From Wenyingzhuangia heitensis (GTDB taxonomy: Bacteria > Bacteroidota > Bacteroidia > Flavobacteriales > Flavobacteriaceae), in the NCBI RefSeq assembly GCF_011762155.1, contig NZ_JAASQL010000004.1, positions 186,001-250,000 on the forward strand: a DNA stretch of 64,000 nucleotides, read 5' to 3'. How positions within the stretch are numbered: the stretch's first letter is position 1; each line of letters begins with the position of its first letter. The notes under the pieces are model-generated. The model did no database searches and had not been told where the DNA came from. It saw nothing but the letters and a program-made list of their open reading frames with translations. A program made the translations under genes and the position numbers. Shown piece by piece: positions 1 through 9,037 of this stretch.

Positions 1-1147
1 AAATTTGTGTTCCTTTGGTAGTAAATAAACTAAGATTGGCTTTTTCTCCAACTTTAATAGTAGAGATTTCTAATCCAAAAATAGAAAGTGGAGTTGTGGT
101 AATTTTATCAATTAAAATATCTAAGCCTAAAATGTTTTGTAGACTAATAAATAGACTTTCTAATCCAGTAGTTCCGTCAAAAGCATTGCTAAATTCTAGT
201 TTTTTATTTTCAATATCAATAGGGTCGTGATCCGAAGTAATAAAGTCGATAGTTCCGTCTTTTATTCCCTCTAGTAAAGCATCAATATCTTTTTGTGTTC
301 TTAGGGGTGGGGCAATTTTGAAATTGGCATCAAAAGCGTGTAGTTCGTCATCTGTAATGGTTAAATGATCTGCACTTACACTGCAGGTAACTTGTAGTCC
401 TTTGCTTTTGGCTTCTTTTATTAAAACTACAGATTTTGCCGTACTAATGGTCGGAATGTGTAATCTTCCTCCTGTATATTCCAGTAAAAATAAATCTCTA
501 CTTACTTGTAACTCTTCTGCCAAGGCAGGAGTTCCTTTTAAGCCTAAATGAGTACTATTTACACCTTCGTTAACCACACCGTCTCCTGCAATGTTGCAAT
601 TGTTAGGGTAGCTCATAACCAAACCGTTAAAACTTTGTGTGTATTGTAAAGCTATTTTTATAAGGTTGGCATTTTTTGTTCCTTTTTTATAATCGTTAAA
701 AGCAATAGCACCTGCTTGTTGCATGTCATACAATTCGGCAATGTCTTGTCCTTTGCTTTCTTTGGTTAAACTACCAATAGGATGAATATTAACTCCAGTT
801 CCAACAGATTTTGTTTTTAAAAAGTTTACAATAGATTTAGAATCAGTAAATGGATAACAGTTAGAATTTAATCCTACTTGTGTAAATCCACTTTTGGCAG
901 CAACTTCTATTCCGTGGGTAATGGTTTCTCTGTCTTCGTATCCAGGTTCTCCAAAACTTACACTTGCATCAAACCAACCATTAGATATGGTTAAATTATC
1001 AAGTTTAATTTCTTGGCAATTGCTTGGACAAGTAATGTTTGGTGCTATGTTAGAAATATGACCATTTTCAATTAAAACATCTAGATTTTTAAGATGATGT
1101 TCACTTTTAGAGTCAAAAATAGTAGCCGATTTTAATAAAATATTCAT
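1..1147 (-). CDS. dihydroorotase-like protein, lacks metal ligands (3' end cut by window edge)
   Basis: Reads leftward from ATG at 1147; 382 codons are visible and the C-terminus lies outside the window (the family is usually about 420 residues). The order of elements is that of type I dihydroorotases/amidohydrolases: an early GWFDASVSFGEPG block, then NIHPIGSLTK, AGAIAFNDYK, GGRLHIPTIST and ITSDHDPID. True dihydroorotases, which close carbamoyl-aspartate to dihydroorotate in pyrimidine synthesis, have DxHxH in the first block, a His in the strand corresponding here to VMSYPNN, and DHAPH in the last. Here those histidines are mostly gone (only SDH and the RLH histidine remain). So either a non-catalytic homologue that may support aspartate transcarbamoylase, or a different reaction. 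The family assignment is sure; activity is doubtful. Confidence 0.85.
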   Translation of the reverse strand, partial: MNILLKSATIFDSKSEHHLKNLDVLIENGHISNIAPNITCPSNCQEIKLDNLTISNGWFDASVSFGEPGYEDRETITHGIEVAAKSGFTQVGLNSNCYPFTDSKSIVNFLKTKSVGTGVNIHPIGSLTKESKGQDIAELYDMQQAGAIAFNDYKKGTKNANLIKIALQYTQSFNGLVMSYPNNCNIAGDGVVNEGVNSTHLGLKGTPALAEELQVSRDLFLLEYTGGRLHIPTISTAKSVVLIKEAKSKGLQVTCSVSADHLTITDDELHAFDANFKIAPPLRTQKDIDALLEGIKDGTIDFITSDHDPIDIENKKLEFSNAFDGTTGLESLFISLQNILGLDILIDKITTTPLSIFGLEISTIKVGEKANLSLFTTKGTQI

Positions 1148-1287
1148 GCTATAAAATAATTCAAGGTAGTTGAAAAAAGATGTGTTGTGTTCCTAGAACT
1201 GGGAAAATAAACAATTGTACTCGGTTGAGTTGAACTGTAATTCGCAAAAAGTAGTTTAGCGTTTCTTGTCATTGTTTAAAGATTAAT

Positions 1288-1317
1288 CAAAGATACGCAA
1301 ACAAAAATTAACTGCAA
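1288..1317 (-). promoter_or_regulatory. predicted promoter of the dihydroorotase-like gene
   Basis: On the minus strand TTG (1315-1317) is followed after exactly 19 nt by TATCTTTG (1288-1295), the full Bacteroidota consensus TTG-N19-TAnnTTTG. The -33 element lies inside the 3' end of mtnN. The leader to the ATG would be about 135 nt, unusually long. Confidence 0.6.
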
Positions 1318-2042
1318 TAATTTTCTAGAATGCCTTTTGCATATTTACTAGCAACTTTTTTAGTAAAAACAGGAAAATCAATAGGAGCACTATGGTCTGC
1401 TTTGTCTGATATAATTCTGATAATATTAAAAGGAATGTTATATTCATAACAAACTTGAGCTACAGCAGCCCCTTCCATTTCTACACATTGCAAATTAGGA
1501 ATGTTGTTTTTTATATTATTAAAACTAACAGCATCACTTACAAATTCATCACCACTAGCAATAATTCCTTTTACAATTTTAGGTGATTGAATTCCAAATT
1601 CTTCTGCTTCTTTTTTAGGAATGTGTTTAAAATAAGAGGTTTGAAAATGTGTTACAGAGTTAAAGAGAGAAACGTTAGAATTGGTTTCTATATATGTTTT
1701 GTTTAACAAAGGAATTTCTAGTTTGGAAAATAGGGGAGAAGCATCCATGTCGTGTTGAACCAATGAGGTTCCGTATACAATATCTCCAATATTTAATTCC
1801 TGATTTATAGCACCCGCAACTCCCGTAAAAATTATTTCAGAGGGGTGAAAACTACTAATTAATTGAGTTGTGGTAATGGCGGCTGCTACTTTTCCCCATT
1901 TAGAAAATACAATTACTACGTTTTTATGATGGAGGGTCCCTGTGTAATACTCACGATTTCCTAAAACAGTTGTTTTTTTGTTTTTTAAAATCAATAAAAG
2001 TTCAGCCAATTCATCGTGCATAGCACTAATAATTCCGATCAT
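1308..2042 (-). CDS. mtnN: 5'-methylthioadenosine/S-adenosylhomocysteine nucleosidase
   Basis: 244 residues, the usual MTAN/Pfs length. It hydrolyses MTA, SAH and 5'-deoxyadenosine to adenine plus the ribosyl product in methyl-cycle recycling; cytosolic. Seen: [10 protein letters not shown] at the N-terminus with the catalytic-base glutamate, [24 protein letters not shown] (ribose-binding Glu) and ISDKAD with the catalytic Asp. Its ATG overlaps the TGA of the upstream LolD-type ATPase gene by 4 nt (ATGA), so the two are probably co-translated. Futalosine hydrolase (MqnB) is a relative, but the SDKAD and VEMEG motifs fit MtnN better. Confidence 0.85.
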   Translation of the reverse strand: MIGIISAMHDELAELLLILKNKKTTVLGNREYYTGTLHHKNVVIVFSKWGKVAAAITTTQLISSFHPSEIIFTGVAGAINQELNIGDIVYGTSLVQHDMDASPLFSKLEIPLLNKTYIETNSNVSLFNSVTHFQTSYFKHIPKKEAEEFGIQSPKIVKGIIASGDEFVSDAVSFNNIKNNIPNLQCVEMEGAAVAQVCYEYNIPFNIIRIISDKADHSAPIDFPVFTKKVASKYAKGILENYCS

Positions 2043-2710
2043 ATTACTGAAGTTTCAATTTTACCATCTCGCATGGTTAATTTTCTATCGGCCATGTCTG
2101 CTAATTTTTCGTTGTGAGTAACAATTACAAAAGTTTGATCAAACTTATCTCTTAATTCAAAAAACAAGTCGTGTAAGTTATTCGCACTTTCGGTATCTAA
2201 ATTACCACTAGGTTCATCGGCAAAAACAATGGCAGGCTGATTAATTAACGCTCTAGCTACAGCTACGCGTTGTTGCTCTCCACCAGATAATTGGTTGGGT
2301 TTATTGTTGGCCTTGTTTTTAATTCCTAAAAAATCTAACAACTCTAACGCTCTTTTGTGCGTTGTGTCATTTTTTTTGTTACCAATATAAGCAGGAATAC
2401 AAATGTTTTCAATAGCTGTAAATTCTGGCAATAATTGATGAAATTGAAATACAAAACCAATGTGTTGATTTCTAAATTCAGAAATTTTCTTATCCTTTAA
2501 GTTAACAGGATTGATATTGTTAATAATGAGTTCACTGTTTAAAGCATTGTTAGGTTTGTCTAACGTACTTAAAATTTGTAAAAGTGTTGTTTTTCCTGCA
2601 CCGGATGGTCCAACAATAGCAACTACTTCTCCTTTTTTAATATGTAAATCAATTCCCTTTAAAACTTGGGTATTGTGAAATGTTTTCTGAATGTTTTTGG
2701 CAATTATCAT
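2039..2710 (-). CDS. ABC transporter ATP-binding protein, LolD/MacB type
   Basis: 223 residues from ATG at 2710; a TTG six codons upstream is possible but less likely. Single nucleotide-binding domain: Walker [10 protein letters not shown] near residue 35, Q-loop, signature LSGGEQQR, Walker [10 protein letters not shown] and H-loop THN. The sequence style is that of LolD, which powers release of lipoproteins from the inner membrane through LolCE, or of MacB-type exporters. No permease gene is next to it; it sits upstream of mtnN with a 4-nt overlap. The ATPase call is firm, the transported substrate is inference. Confidence 0.8.
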   Translation of the reverse strand: MIIAKNIQKTFHNTQVLKGIDLHIKKGEVVAIVGPSGAGKTTLLQILSTLDKPNNALNSELIINNINPVNLKDKKISEFRNQHIGFVFQFHQLLPEFTAIENICIPAYIGNKKNDTTHKRALELLDFLGIKNKANNKPNQLSGGEQQRVAVARALINQPAIVFADEPSGNLDTESANNLHDLFFELRDKFDQTFVIVTHNEKLADMADRKLTMRDGKIETSVI

Positions 2711-2829
2711 ATAGGTAAATAGTATCAAAACGAAAGTACTAAAAAAGATACGATTCTCGCTTTTTTGTTAAATACTTATTTTTTCGTAAAAAAAAGATAT
2801 GAATAAGACTATTAGTGAAACGTTATTTA

Positions 2830-2837
2830 TATTTTTG
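2830..2837 (+). promoter_or_regulatory. -7 promoter box of sucC
   Basis: TATTTTTG matches the Bacteroidota -7 consensus TAnnTTTG and lies 32 nt before the sucC ATG. A clear TTG -33 element at 19 nt is not present. Confidence 0.45.
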
Positions 2838-2869
2838 GAAAACATTATATATTTTAAGAATAGAGTTTT

Positions 2870-4066
2870 ATGAATTTACACGAATTTCAAGGAAAAGAAA
2901 TTTTAAAAAGTTTTGGAGTAAAAGTACCTATGGAACTTGTTGCTGCAACACCAGAAGAAGCATTAGAGGCTGCAAATAAGATTCATGCAGAAAAAGGATG
3001 TACAGTTTTTGCTGTTAAAGCACAAATACACGCAGGTGGACGTGGTAAAGGAGGTGGTGTAAAAATCGCTAAATCTATCGAAGAAGTTAAAATGTATGCT
3101 GAACAAATTTTAGGTATGATGTTGGTAACTCCTCAAACTTCGGCAGAAGGAAAAGAGGTACACCAAGTATTAGTTGCTGAGAATGTTTATTACGATGGAC
3201 CTTCTAAACCAGAAGAGTACTATATGTCTGTTTTGTTAAACAGAGCTACAGGTAAAAACATGATTATGTATTCTCCAGAAGGAGGTATGGATATTGAGGC
3301 AGTTGCTGAAGCGACTCCTGAATTAATTTTTACAGAAGAAATTGATCCAGGAACAGGAATCTTACCTTTTCAAGCACGTAAAATTGCTTTTAATTTAGGA
3401 TTGTCTGGAGCAGCATTTAAAGATATGACCAAGTTTGCAATGGCTTTGTACAAAGCTTACGAAGGTTCAGATGCGTCTTTATTTGAAATCAACCCAGTTT
3501 TTAAAACTGCTGATGATCAAATTTTAGCTGTAGATGCAAAAGTTTCTTTAGATGAAAACGCTTTATATCGTCACAAAGATTATATAGAATACAGAGATAT
3601 TAAAGAAGAGCATCCAACAGAAGTGGAAGCTAAAGCTGCAGGTTTAAACTATGTAGCCTTAGATGGAAATGTAGGATGTATGGTAAACGGAGCTGGTTTG
3701 GCAATGGGAACTATGGATTTAATTAAGCAAGCAGGTGGAGAACCAGCTAACTTTTTAGATGTTGGTGGAACTGCAGATGCAGAAAGAGTAGAAATTGCTT
3801 TTGGAATTATTTTAAAAGATCCTAAAGTAAAAGCTATTTTAGTAAATATTTTTGGAGGTATTGTTCGTTGTGACCGTGTGGCACAGGGAGTTGTAGATGC
3901 TTACAAAAATATGGGAGACAAAATAAATGTGCCTATTATTGTACGTTTACAAGGAACAAATGCTGTAGAAGCAAAAGCTTTAATTGATGCTGAAGAAGGG
4001 TTGAATGTAATTTCGGCTACAGAATTTCAAGAAGCTGCTGAAAAAGTACAAGAGGTATTGGCTTAG
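2870..4066 (+). CDS. sucC: succinyl-CoA ligase (ADP-forming) beta subunit
   Basis: 398 residues, full length. It forms the ATP-grasp and CoA-ligase half of SucCD, converting succinyl-CoA to succinate with substrate-level phosphorylation in the TCA cycle. Seen: MNLHEFQGKEILKSFGV start, the ATP-grasp lysine/glycine segment KAQIHAGGRGKGGGVK (about residues 45-60), LFEINPVF, ANFLDVGGTA and the ligase loop VNIFGGIVRCD (about residues 323-333). It stands alone: no sucD follows, only a terminator and an opposing gene, so SucD must be encoded elsewhere. Confidence 0.96.
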   Translation: MNLHEFQGKEILKSFGVKVPMELVAATPEEALEAANKIHAEKGCTVFAVKAQIHAGGRGKGGGVKIAKSIEEVKMYAEQILGMMLVTPQTSAEGKEVHQVLVAENVYYDGPSKPEEYYMSVLLNRATGKNMIMYSPEGGMDIEAVAEATPELIFTEEIDPGTGILPFQARKIAFNLGLSGAAFKDMTKFAMALYKAYEGSDASLFEINPVFKTADDQILAVDAKVSLDENALYRHKDYIEYRDIKEEHPTEVEAKAAGLNYVALDGNVGCMVNGAGLAMGTMDLIKQAGGEPANFLDVGGTADAERVEIAFGIILKDPKVKAILVNIFGGIVRCDRVAQGVVDAYKNMGDKINVPIIVRLQGTNAVEAKALIDAEEGLNVISATEFQEAAEKVQEVLA

Positions 4067-4090
4067 TTATTAAGGAATACAAGATATATT

Positions 4091-4125
4091 AAAAAAGGCT
4101 CTGTTTTAAACAGAGCCTTTTTTTT
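4091..4125. terminator. bidirectional terminator between sucC and a peroxiredoxin-like gene
   Basis: A-run, then GGCTCTG and CAGAGCC arms around a short loop, then eight T. It serves sucC on plus and the convergent gene ending at 4127 on minus. Confidence 0.85.
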
Positions 4126-4126
4126 G

Positions 4127-4768
4127 TTACTTTTTTAATATTTCTAGTATCTCATCAGGATCTAACCTGGTAGTGTAGTCTTCGGGTACAAATGCATATA
4201 GAATAATTCCAGTTGTATCTACAATAAAAGTTGCAGGCATAGGAAGTTCATAATCATCGTTACCGTTGTGTTGCTTTATATCAAGATTAAAAGAATTGTA
4301 GATGTTTTTAATTTCATCAGATAATTGAAAAACTAAATTTAATTCTTTTGCATATTTATTGTTATAATCTGTTAACACATCAAACTCTAAATTGTTTTTT
4401 TCAGAAGTTGTTAAAGAGTTGTCTGGAGTTTCTGGTGTAATGGCAACCAAGTTAGTTCCTAATTCTTTTAACTTAGGCAAAATATTATTTAAGGCTTTTA
4501 ATTCTAAATTACAATAAGGACACCATCCACCTCTGTAGAAAGAAATAACTGCTTTTCCTTTTGATAATATTTCTGATAAATGAACGGTAGTACCATTGCT
4601 ATTCGGTAGTTTAAAATCTGTAATTTTATCTCCCTTTTTAGGAGTGTTGTTAGAGATGTTTTTGTCTATCAAATCTTGAGTAGCTTTGCTCATTTTTGCA
4701 TAAATTTCTTGAGGAATTTTAGAGGCACTTTCTTGTTTTTTATTTGCTAATTGTTCTGTTAAATTCAT
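4127..4768 (-). CDS. AhpC/TSA-family peroxiredoxin-like protein
   Basis: 213 residues, no signal peptide. Thioredoxin fold of the redoxin group: about 40 helical residues, a KITDFKLP entry strand, then FYRGGWCPYCNLEL at about residues 78-91 with a CxxC pair, VAITPETP and a late cis-Pro-type segment MPATFIVDTTG. The two active-site cysteines suggest a thiol peroxidase or thiol-disulfide role against peroxides; the partner is not shown. Classical AhpC has a different active site (FVCPTE), so this is the 'peroxiredoxin-like' branch. Monocistronic. Confidence 0.8.
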   Translation of the reverse strand: MNLTEQLANKKQESASKIPQEIYAKMSKATQDLIDKNISNNTPKKGDKITDFKLPNSNGTTVHLSEILSKGKAVISFYRGGWCPYCNLELKALNNILPKLKELGTNLVAITPETPDNSLTTSEKNNLEFDVLTDYNNKYAKELNLVFQLSDEIKNIYNSFNLDIKQHNGNDDYELPMPATFIVDTTGIILYAFVPEDYTTRLDPDEILEILKK

Positions 4769-4850
4769 GTTGATTAAATTTTATAATAGATAAGTCGAAA
4801 CAATCTTTAGACCTATCAAAATAGTGAACTTAATTTGGTTTGCTACAAAT

Positions 4851-4881
4851 AAAAAAACTCAGCTGTTATGGCTGAGTTTTT
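4851..4881 (-). terminator. terminator of the PUR-domain gene
   Basis: Arms ACTCAGC (4857-4863) and GCTGAGT (4871-4877) with a U-run on the minus strand, directly after the stop of the gene that ends at 4885. Confidence 0.75.
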
Positions 4882-4884
4882 GGT

Positions 4885-5262
4885 TTATATATCGTCAAAA
4901 TTTACTTCTGTAAAATCGGCAGTTGCCATAGGGGCATTTTCATTAAGATTTTCAGACTCTTCATCTTCTTTTTTAAAGTCTTTTTGGTGTCTTTCACTAA
5001 TCACTTCTAAACCTTTTTCACCAATAATAAAATCAGTAGCTTGTTTTAGTTGTTCATGAAACTCAACAAAATCTTCTTTGTATAAGTAGATTTTATGTTT
5101 CTGATAATGAAAACTACCATCGTCATGTGTAAACTTTTTACTTTCGGTAATTGTTAGGTAATAGTCACCTGCTTTGGTAGATCTAACGTCAAAAAAATAG
5201 GTTCTTCTTCCAGCTCTTAGGATTTGAGAAAAAATTTCTTCTTGCCCTTCTCTTTCTTTCAT
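4885..5262 (-). CDS. DUF3276 / PUR-alpha-like nucleic-acid-binding protein
   Basis: 125 residues. The first 90 form one PUR repeat: RAGRRTYFFDVRSTKAGDYY, then a strand ending in ITESKK, HKIYLYKED and an amphipathic FHEQLKQATDFI helix. PUR domains bind single-stranded or purine-rich nucleic acid; the bacterial proteins dimerise from one repeat each. The last 35 residues are acidic and probably disordered. Single gene with its own -7 box and terminator. Family assignment is firm; the cellular role in Bacteroidota is unknown to me. Confidence 0.85.
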   Translation of the reverse strand: MKEREGQEEIFSQILRAGRRTYFFDVRSTKAGDYYLTITESKKFTHDDGSFHYQKHKIYLYKEDFVEFHEQLKQATDFIIGEKGLEVISERHQKDFKKEDEESENLNENAPMATADFTEVNFDDI

Positions 5263-5287
5263 TTTTTGTTGATTACTGTTATCTACT

Positions 5288-5295
5288 CAAATATA
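5288..5295 (-). promoter_or_regulatory. -7 box of the PUR-domain gene
   Basis: TATATTTG on the minus strand, 25 nt upstream of the ATG at 5262; no clear -33 TTG. Confidence 0.45.
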
Positions 5296-5319
5296 TAAAA
5301 ATAATTATTTTACAGTAAA

Positions 5320-7077
5320 TTATTCTATTTCTTTTTCTTCTAACTGTTGTTTGTAAATTTCTTGATAAATTCCAGTAGTAGTAACCAATTCCGAATGAGT
5401 TCCTTGTTGAGAAATTTTACCATCATCTAGCACAATAACTTTGTCTGCATGTTGTGCTGCACTTATACGGTGACTTACAATTATTGTGGTGTTGTTTGCA
5501 CTAATTGATTTTAAATTTTGTAATATCTTTTCTTCTGTTTCTGTGTCTACAGCAGACAAACAATCATCAAAAATGTATATTTGAGGTTGCTTTATAATGG
5601 CTCTAGCAATAGAAACACGTTGTTTTTGTCCTCCAGATAGGGTAACTCCTCTTTCTCCTAAAACAGTGTTGTATTTTTTATTAAAGCCTATAATATTATC
5701 GTGTACAACGGCTTTTTTAGCCGCTTCTTCTATTTCTTGTTGTGTGGCATCTTCTTTACCAAAACGAATGTTATTGGCTAAGGTGTCAGAAAATAAGAAA
5801 GGATCTTGTGGTACAAAACCTATGTGGTTTCTTAAATTGTATAAATTGTGATTTTTAATAGGAGTATCATCAATTAAAACGGTTCCTGTTGTGGTATCGT
5901 ACAATCTACTTACTAGGTTTAGAATACTGGATTTTCCAGATCCTGTTTTACCTAAAATAGCTAAGGTTTCTCCAGGTTCTACAGTAAAACTAATGTCTTT
6001 TAAAGCGGTAATATTTGTGTCATCATATGTTAGAGATACGTTTTTAAAATGTATAGCTCCATTAATAGGTATAATAGTTTCTGTAGGGTTGGTGATTTCG
6101 GGTTCTTGATTTAAAAATTCGTTGATTCTTTTCTGTGAAGCTTCTGCTTGCTGAATGGTAGAGGTTACCCAACCTACTATGGCAACAGGCCAAGTTAGCA
6201 TATTTGTATACATTATAAATTCTGCAATAACACCAATACTAATATGTCCTTTTATGTATTGCATTCCACCCACATATAATACTATTAGGTTGGAGGTACC
6301 TATTAATAAAATCATTAAAGGAAAAAAGAAGGCTTGAATTTTAAACAATTCAATATTCTTGTTTTTATTTTCTTCTGCAATGTCTAAAAAGTCTTTTTTG
6401 GTAATTTCTTCTATTGCATAAGATTTTATCACATTCATACCCGAGAAAATTTCTTGAGTATACGTAGTTAGTTTAGATAGTTGTTGTTGAACCACAGTAC
6501 TTTTTAAGTGTATGTGTTTGCTTAAAACAAAAATAGAAACCGATAAGAGTGGGAAAGGAAGTAACGTGTATAAGGTAAGTTTTATATCTATTTGCACCAT
6601 TTTATAAATGGCAACAGAAAACATAACTAACATATTTATAGTGTACATAATTGCAGGTCCTACATACATACGTACTTTACCTACATCTTCACTAATACGG
6701 TTCATTAAATCTCCCGTTCTGTTTTTCTTATAAAAGTTTAAACTCAAACGTTGGTATTGTTCGTAGACCTTGTTTTTTAAATCAAACTCTACCAATCTAG
6801 AGGTTACAATAATGGTTTGTCTCATTAAAAAAGTAAAAAAACCAGATAAAAAAGCAAGTCCAATAATTAATAAAATATTAAATAGAAGTTCTTCTTTAAC
6901 CATATCTAGATCTGTAACAATTCCTTTTTGGTAATCGCTTGCAGCATTAATGGAGTTTTTAACAATTTCAGGAACCTTTACAGCCAAATATCTTGAAGCT
7001 ATAGAGATTAAAATTCCTAATAAAAGTCTGAATCTATATTTATAGAAAAATTGGTTGATGTATTTTAATTCTTTCAT
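5320..7077 (-). CDS. ABC exporter, fused membrane and ATPase domains (MsbA/MDR type)
   Basis: 585 residues, the normal half-transporter size. Residues 1-320 hold six membrane segments with the type IV exporter coupling-helix pattern (e.g. RTGDLMNRISEDV near 118-130). Residues 340-575 are the ATPase: Walker A LGKTGSGKSS, Q-loop FVPQDPFLF, signature VTLSGGQKQR, Walker B IYIFDDCLSAVD, H-loop VSHR. It works as a dimer in the inner membrane to export a lipid, peptide or drug; the substrate is not visible. The Walker B position has D where most have E after FDD (FDDCLSAVDT), as in many exporters of this subgroup. Single gene. Confidence 0.9.
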   Translation of the reverse strand: MKELKYINQFFYKYRFRLLLGILISIASRYLAVKVPEIVKNSINAASDYQKGIVTDLDMVKEELLFNILLIIGLAFLSGFFTFLMRQTIIVTSRLVEFDLKNKVYEQYQRLSLNFYKKNRTGDLMNRISEDVGKVRMYVGPAIMYTINMLVMFSVAIYKMVQIDIKLTLYTLLPFPLLSVSIFVLSKHIHLKSTVVQQQLSKLTTYTQEIFSGMNVIKSYAIEEITKKDFLDIAEENKNKNIELFKIQAFFFPLMILLIGTSNLIVLYVGGMQYIKGHISIGVIAEFIMYTNMLTWPVAIVGWVTSTIQQAEASQKRINEFLNQEPEITNPTETIIPINGAIHFKNVSLTYDDTNITALKDISFTVEPGETLAILGKTGSGKSSILNLVSRLYDTTTGTVLIDDTPIKNHNLYNLRNHIGFVPQDPFLFSDTLANNIRFGKEDATQQEIEEAAKKAVVHDNIIGFNKKYNTVLGERGVTLSGGQKQRVSIARAIIKQPQIYIFDDCLSAVDTETEEKILQNLKSISANNTTIIVSHRISAAQHADKVIVLDDGKISQQGTHSELVTTTGIYQEIYKQQLEEKEIE

Positions 7078-7138
7078 GGAAAGGGGAGATGCCTATTTGT
7101 ATTCACGAAGATAGTAGAATTTATTTTTTTTAACTTAC

Positions 7139-7169
7139 AAAAAAAGCCATATTAATTAATATGGCTTTT
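7139..7169 (-). terminator. terminator of the beta-helix enzyme gene
   Basis: Palindrome GCCATATTAATTAATATGGC with seven U at the minus-strand 3' side, 22 nt beyond the stop at 7191. Confidence 0.8.
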
Positions 7170-7190
7170 AGGGGTGTGTTTGTTTTGGAG

Positions 7191-8783
7191 TTATACTTTT
7201 ATAATTTTTTGTTGGTAACTTGTTTGGTCATTACTAACATTAATGTAATATATTCCTGGTTTTAAAAACGAAGTATTTACTAAATATGAGTTATTGGTTA
7301 CAATAATTTCTTTTATTAAAATTCCTACAGAAGTATAAATTTTTAGAACACTATTTATACTATTATTAATATGTAAACTGTTTGTTACAGGATTTGGAAA
7401 AACTTTAATAGTATTGTTGTTTTGATTAAATGTTACCGTTTCTAGCTGTTTTTGTATACTAGTAATATTTACGTTACCACAAGTAAAGATAGAATCGCTG
7501 TTGTAAAATGTTTTACCATTGTTTTTTTGCTTGGTAAAACCAGTAGCAGTAATGTTAGAAATATTATTTAACGTATAGTTATTTCTTTTATGAACAGCAA
7601 CAATTGCAGGTCCTACATATGTTGGTATACTTGTAATGTGTTGTCCATTTTCATCTACATTAAGCAAGGAGTTGTTGTAAAGAGAACATGGAATGTATTT
7701 AAAATGCTTGTCTTTTAGTTGAGCTTTGGTCCCGTAAATGGCAGATATATTTTTAAATACAGAATTTGAAGAAAAAGAACCTGTTATTTCATTTCCATTA
7801 TTATCATAAGCTTTACCTTTTTTTCCTGTGGCAGGATTGTAAACTTTGCTACTAAATCCACTTTCTATTCTTAAAGCAAATCCACTAGAGTTTGATTTGA
7901 TATTTCTAATATCTACAAAGCCATGATCCAGTCTATGAGGAGATAACATTACTGTAGCATTTCCGTTTCGCCCACTAATATTTCTGGCAATAATATTATG
8001 TATCAAAATTTGTCCTGCTTCATTTTCTCTGTAATGTGGTTCAAGTCTTAAAACAACTCCACCTTCTCCCCAAAGGTTTTTAAAAAGAATGTTTGTTCCT
8101 GCATGCATTTGTACCAGACCATATCCATATGCTGATTTTAAAGAGGTAATATTTTTAACCACTCCTTGTCTAGACCTGTAAAACGTATTATTTGTTTTAG
8201 AATTTGTAATCCCAATAACAGGTAATCTAGTGTAGTTATCATAAACTTTAATACCAGAGATTAAAAAATTCTCAACTCTAGCACAAGTTATAAACTTAGA
8301 GCTATTGTAGTTTGATAGATTAAAATTAACAGTAAATTTGTCATTGCTATTATTGCTATCACAAGTTATACTAACATTTTTTGTGTGTTTGGTGTCATTG
8401 TCTTTACCAAATACAAACATGGTAATGTTTTTATTTGGATCTGGAACAGGTCCTAGTATCAATGTAGCATTTTTATTCACTTTTATGTGAACATTTGACT
8501 TCATAATAATATTGTCAAAATAATATTTTCCGGCAGGTATTTTTATAATTCCACCTTTTTTATTGTTAGAAGTTAGGTTGCTAACTTGGTTAATTAAGTT
8601 CTGAAGTTTATTACTGTCTTGATTTCCAGAATTGTCATTAGGATTGTCAACAATAAGGGTTTTAATAATTCCAGTAGTATTAACATTTTTGTAGTATCTA
8701 TTTTCATCATCTATAGCTAAATTAGATTGAGAAAAAAAGTTTACGCTATACAGCATAAAACAGAATAATAGTTTTTTTAACAT
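7191..8783 (-). CDS. secreted right-handed beta-helix enzyme, probably GH82 (iota-carrageenase)-like, T9SS cargo
   Basis: 530 residues: signal peptide (1-19, ending SQS), a pectate-lyase-type entry with GGIIKIPAGKYYF near residues 78-90, about 300 residues of short Ile/Asn-rich helical coils, and a type IX sorting domain from about 457 starting FPNPV and ending in a basic QKIIKV tail. In the middle stand Q225, GEGGVVLRLE with E248 and H283. As I recall, Alteromonas iota-carrageenase uses Q222, E245, D247 and H281; the 23-residue Q-to-E spacing is identical here. The residue at the D247 position is His (E-P-H). It would act outside the cell on sulfated galactan. A lyase or GH28-like role cannot be excluded. 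No SusCD or sulfatase genes are adjacent. Confidence 0.55.
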   Translation of the reverse strand: MLKKLLFCFMLYSVNFFSQSNLAIDDENRYYKNVNTTGIIKTLIVDNPNDNSGNQDSNKLQNLINQVSNLTSNNKKGGIIKIPAGKYYFDNIIMKSNVHIKVNKNATLILGPVPDPNKNITMFVFGKDNDTKHTKNVSITCDSNNSNDKFTVNFNLSNYNSSKFITCARVENFLISGIKVYDNYTRLPVIGITNSKTNNTFYRSRQGVVKNITSLKSAYGYGLVQMHAGTNILFKNLWGEGGVVLRLEPHYRENEAGQILIHNIIARNISGRNGNATVMLSPHRLDHGFVDIRNIKSNSSGFALRIESGFSSKVYNPATGKKGKAYDNNGNEITGSFSSNSVFKNISAIYGTKAQLKDKHFKYIPCSLYNNSLLNVDENGQHITSIPTYVGPAIVAVHKRNNYTLNNISNITATGFTKQKNNGKTFYNSDSIFTCGNVNITSIQKQLETVTFNQNNNTIKVFPNPVTNSLHINNSINSVLKIYTSVGILIKEIIVTNNSYLVNTSFLKPGIYYINVSNDQTSYQQKIIKV

Positions 8784-9037
8784 AATTTGTTTTTTTGGTT
8801 AATAAAGGTTTAAAATTATATTTAAGTGATTTGTTATTGTGTTATCTGTGTTTTTTTAATGTGTTTTTTAGTAAATAAATAATTAATTACTTGTTTGTTT
8901 ATGGCTTATGAGTTTTTGAAGTGTGTTTGTTAGTAATTAAATTTTATTTTTAGAGATGTTTTTTTTTAAACGTAATCTTTTCACATAACTTAATTAAGTA
9001 GTACTTTTGTACATTCAAAAACATTAAGTTCTTTCAA
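8784..9037. other. intergenic region between divergent genes
   Basis: 254 nt, very AT-rich with many TTTG/TGTTTT tracts. It contains the nusB -7 box at its right end. I see no reading frame, hairpin terminator or clear promoter for the leftward gene; TAATTTTA near 8812-8820 on minus is the nearest match. Confidence 0.5.
9002..9009 (+). promoter_or_regulatory. -7 box of nusB
   Basis: TACTTTTG, 28 nt before the ATG; the 19-nt upstream position reads TTC rather than TTG. Confidence 0.45.
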
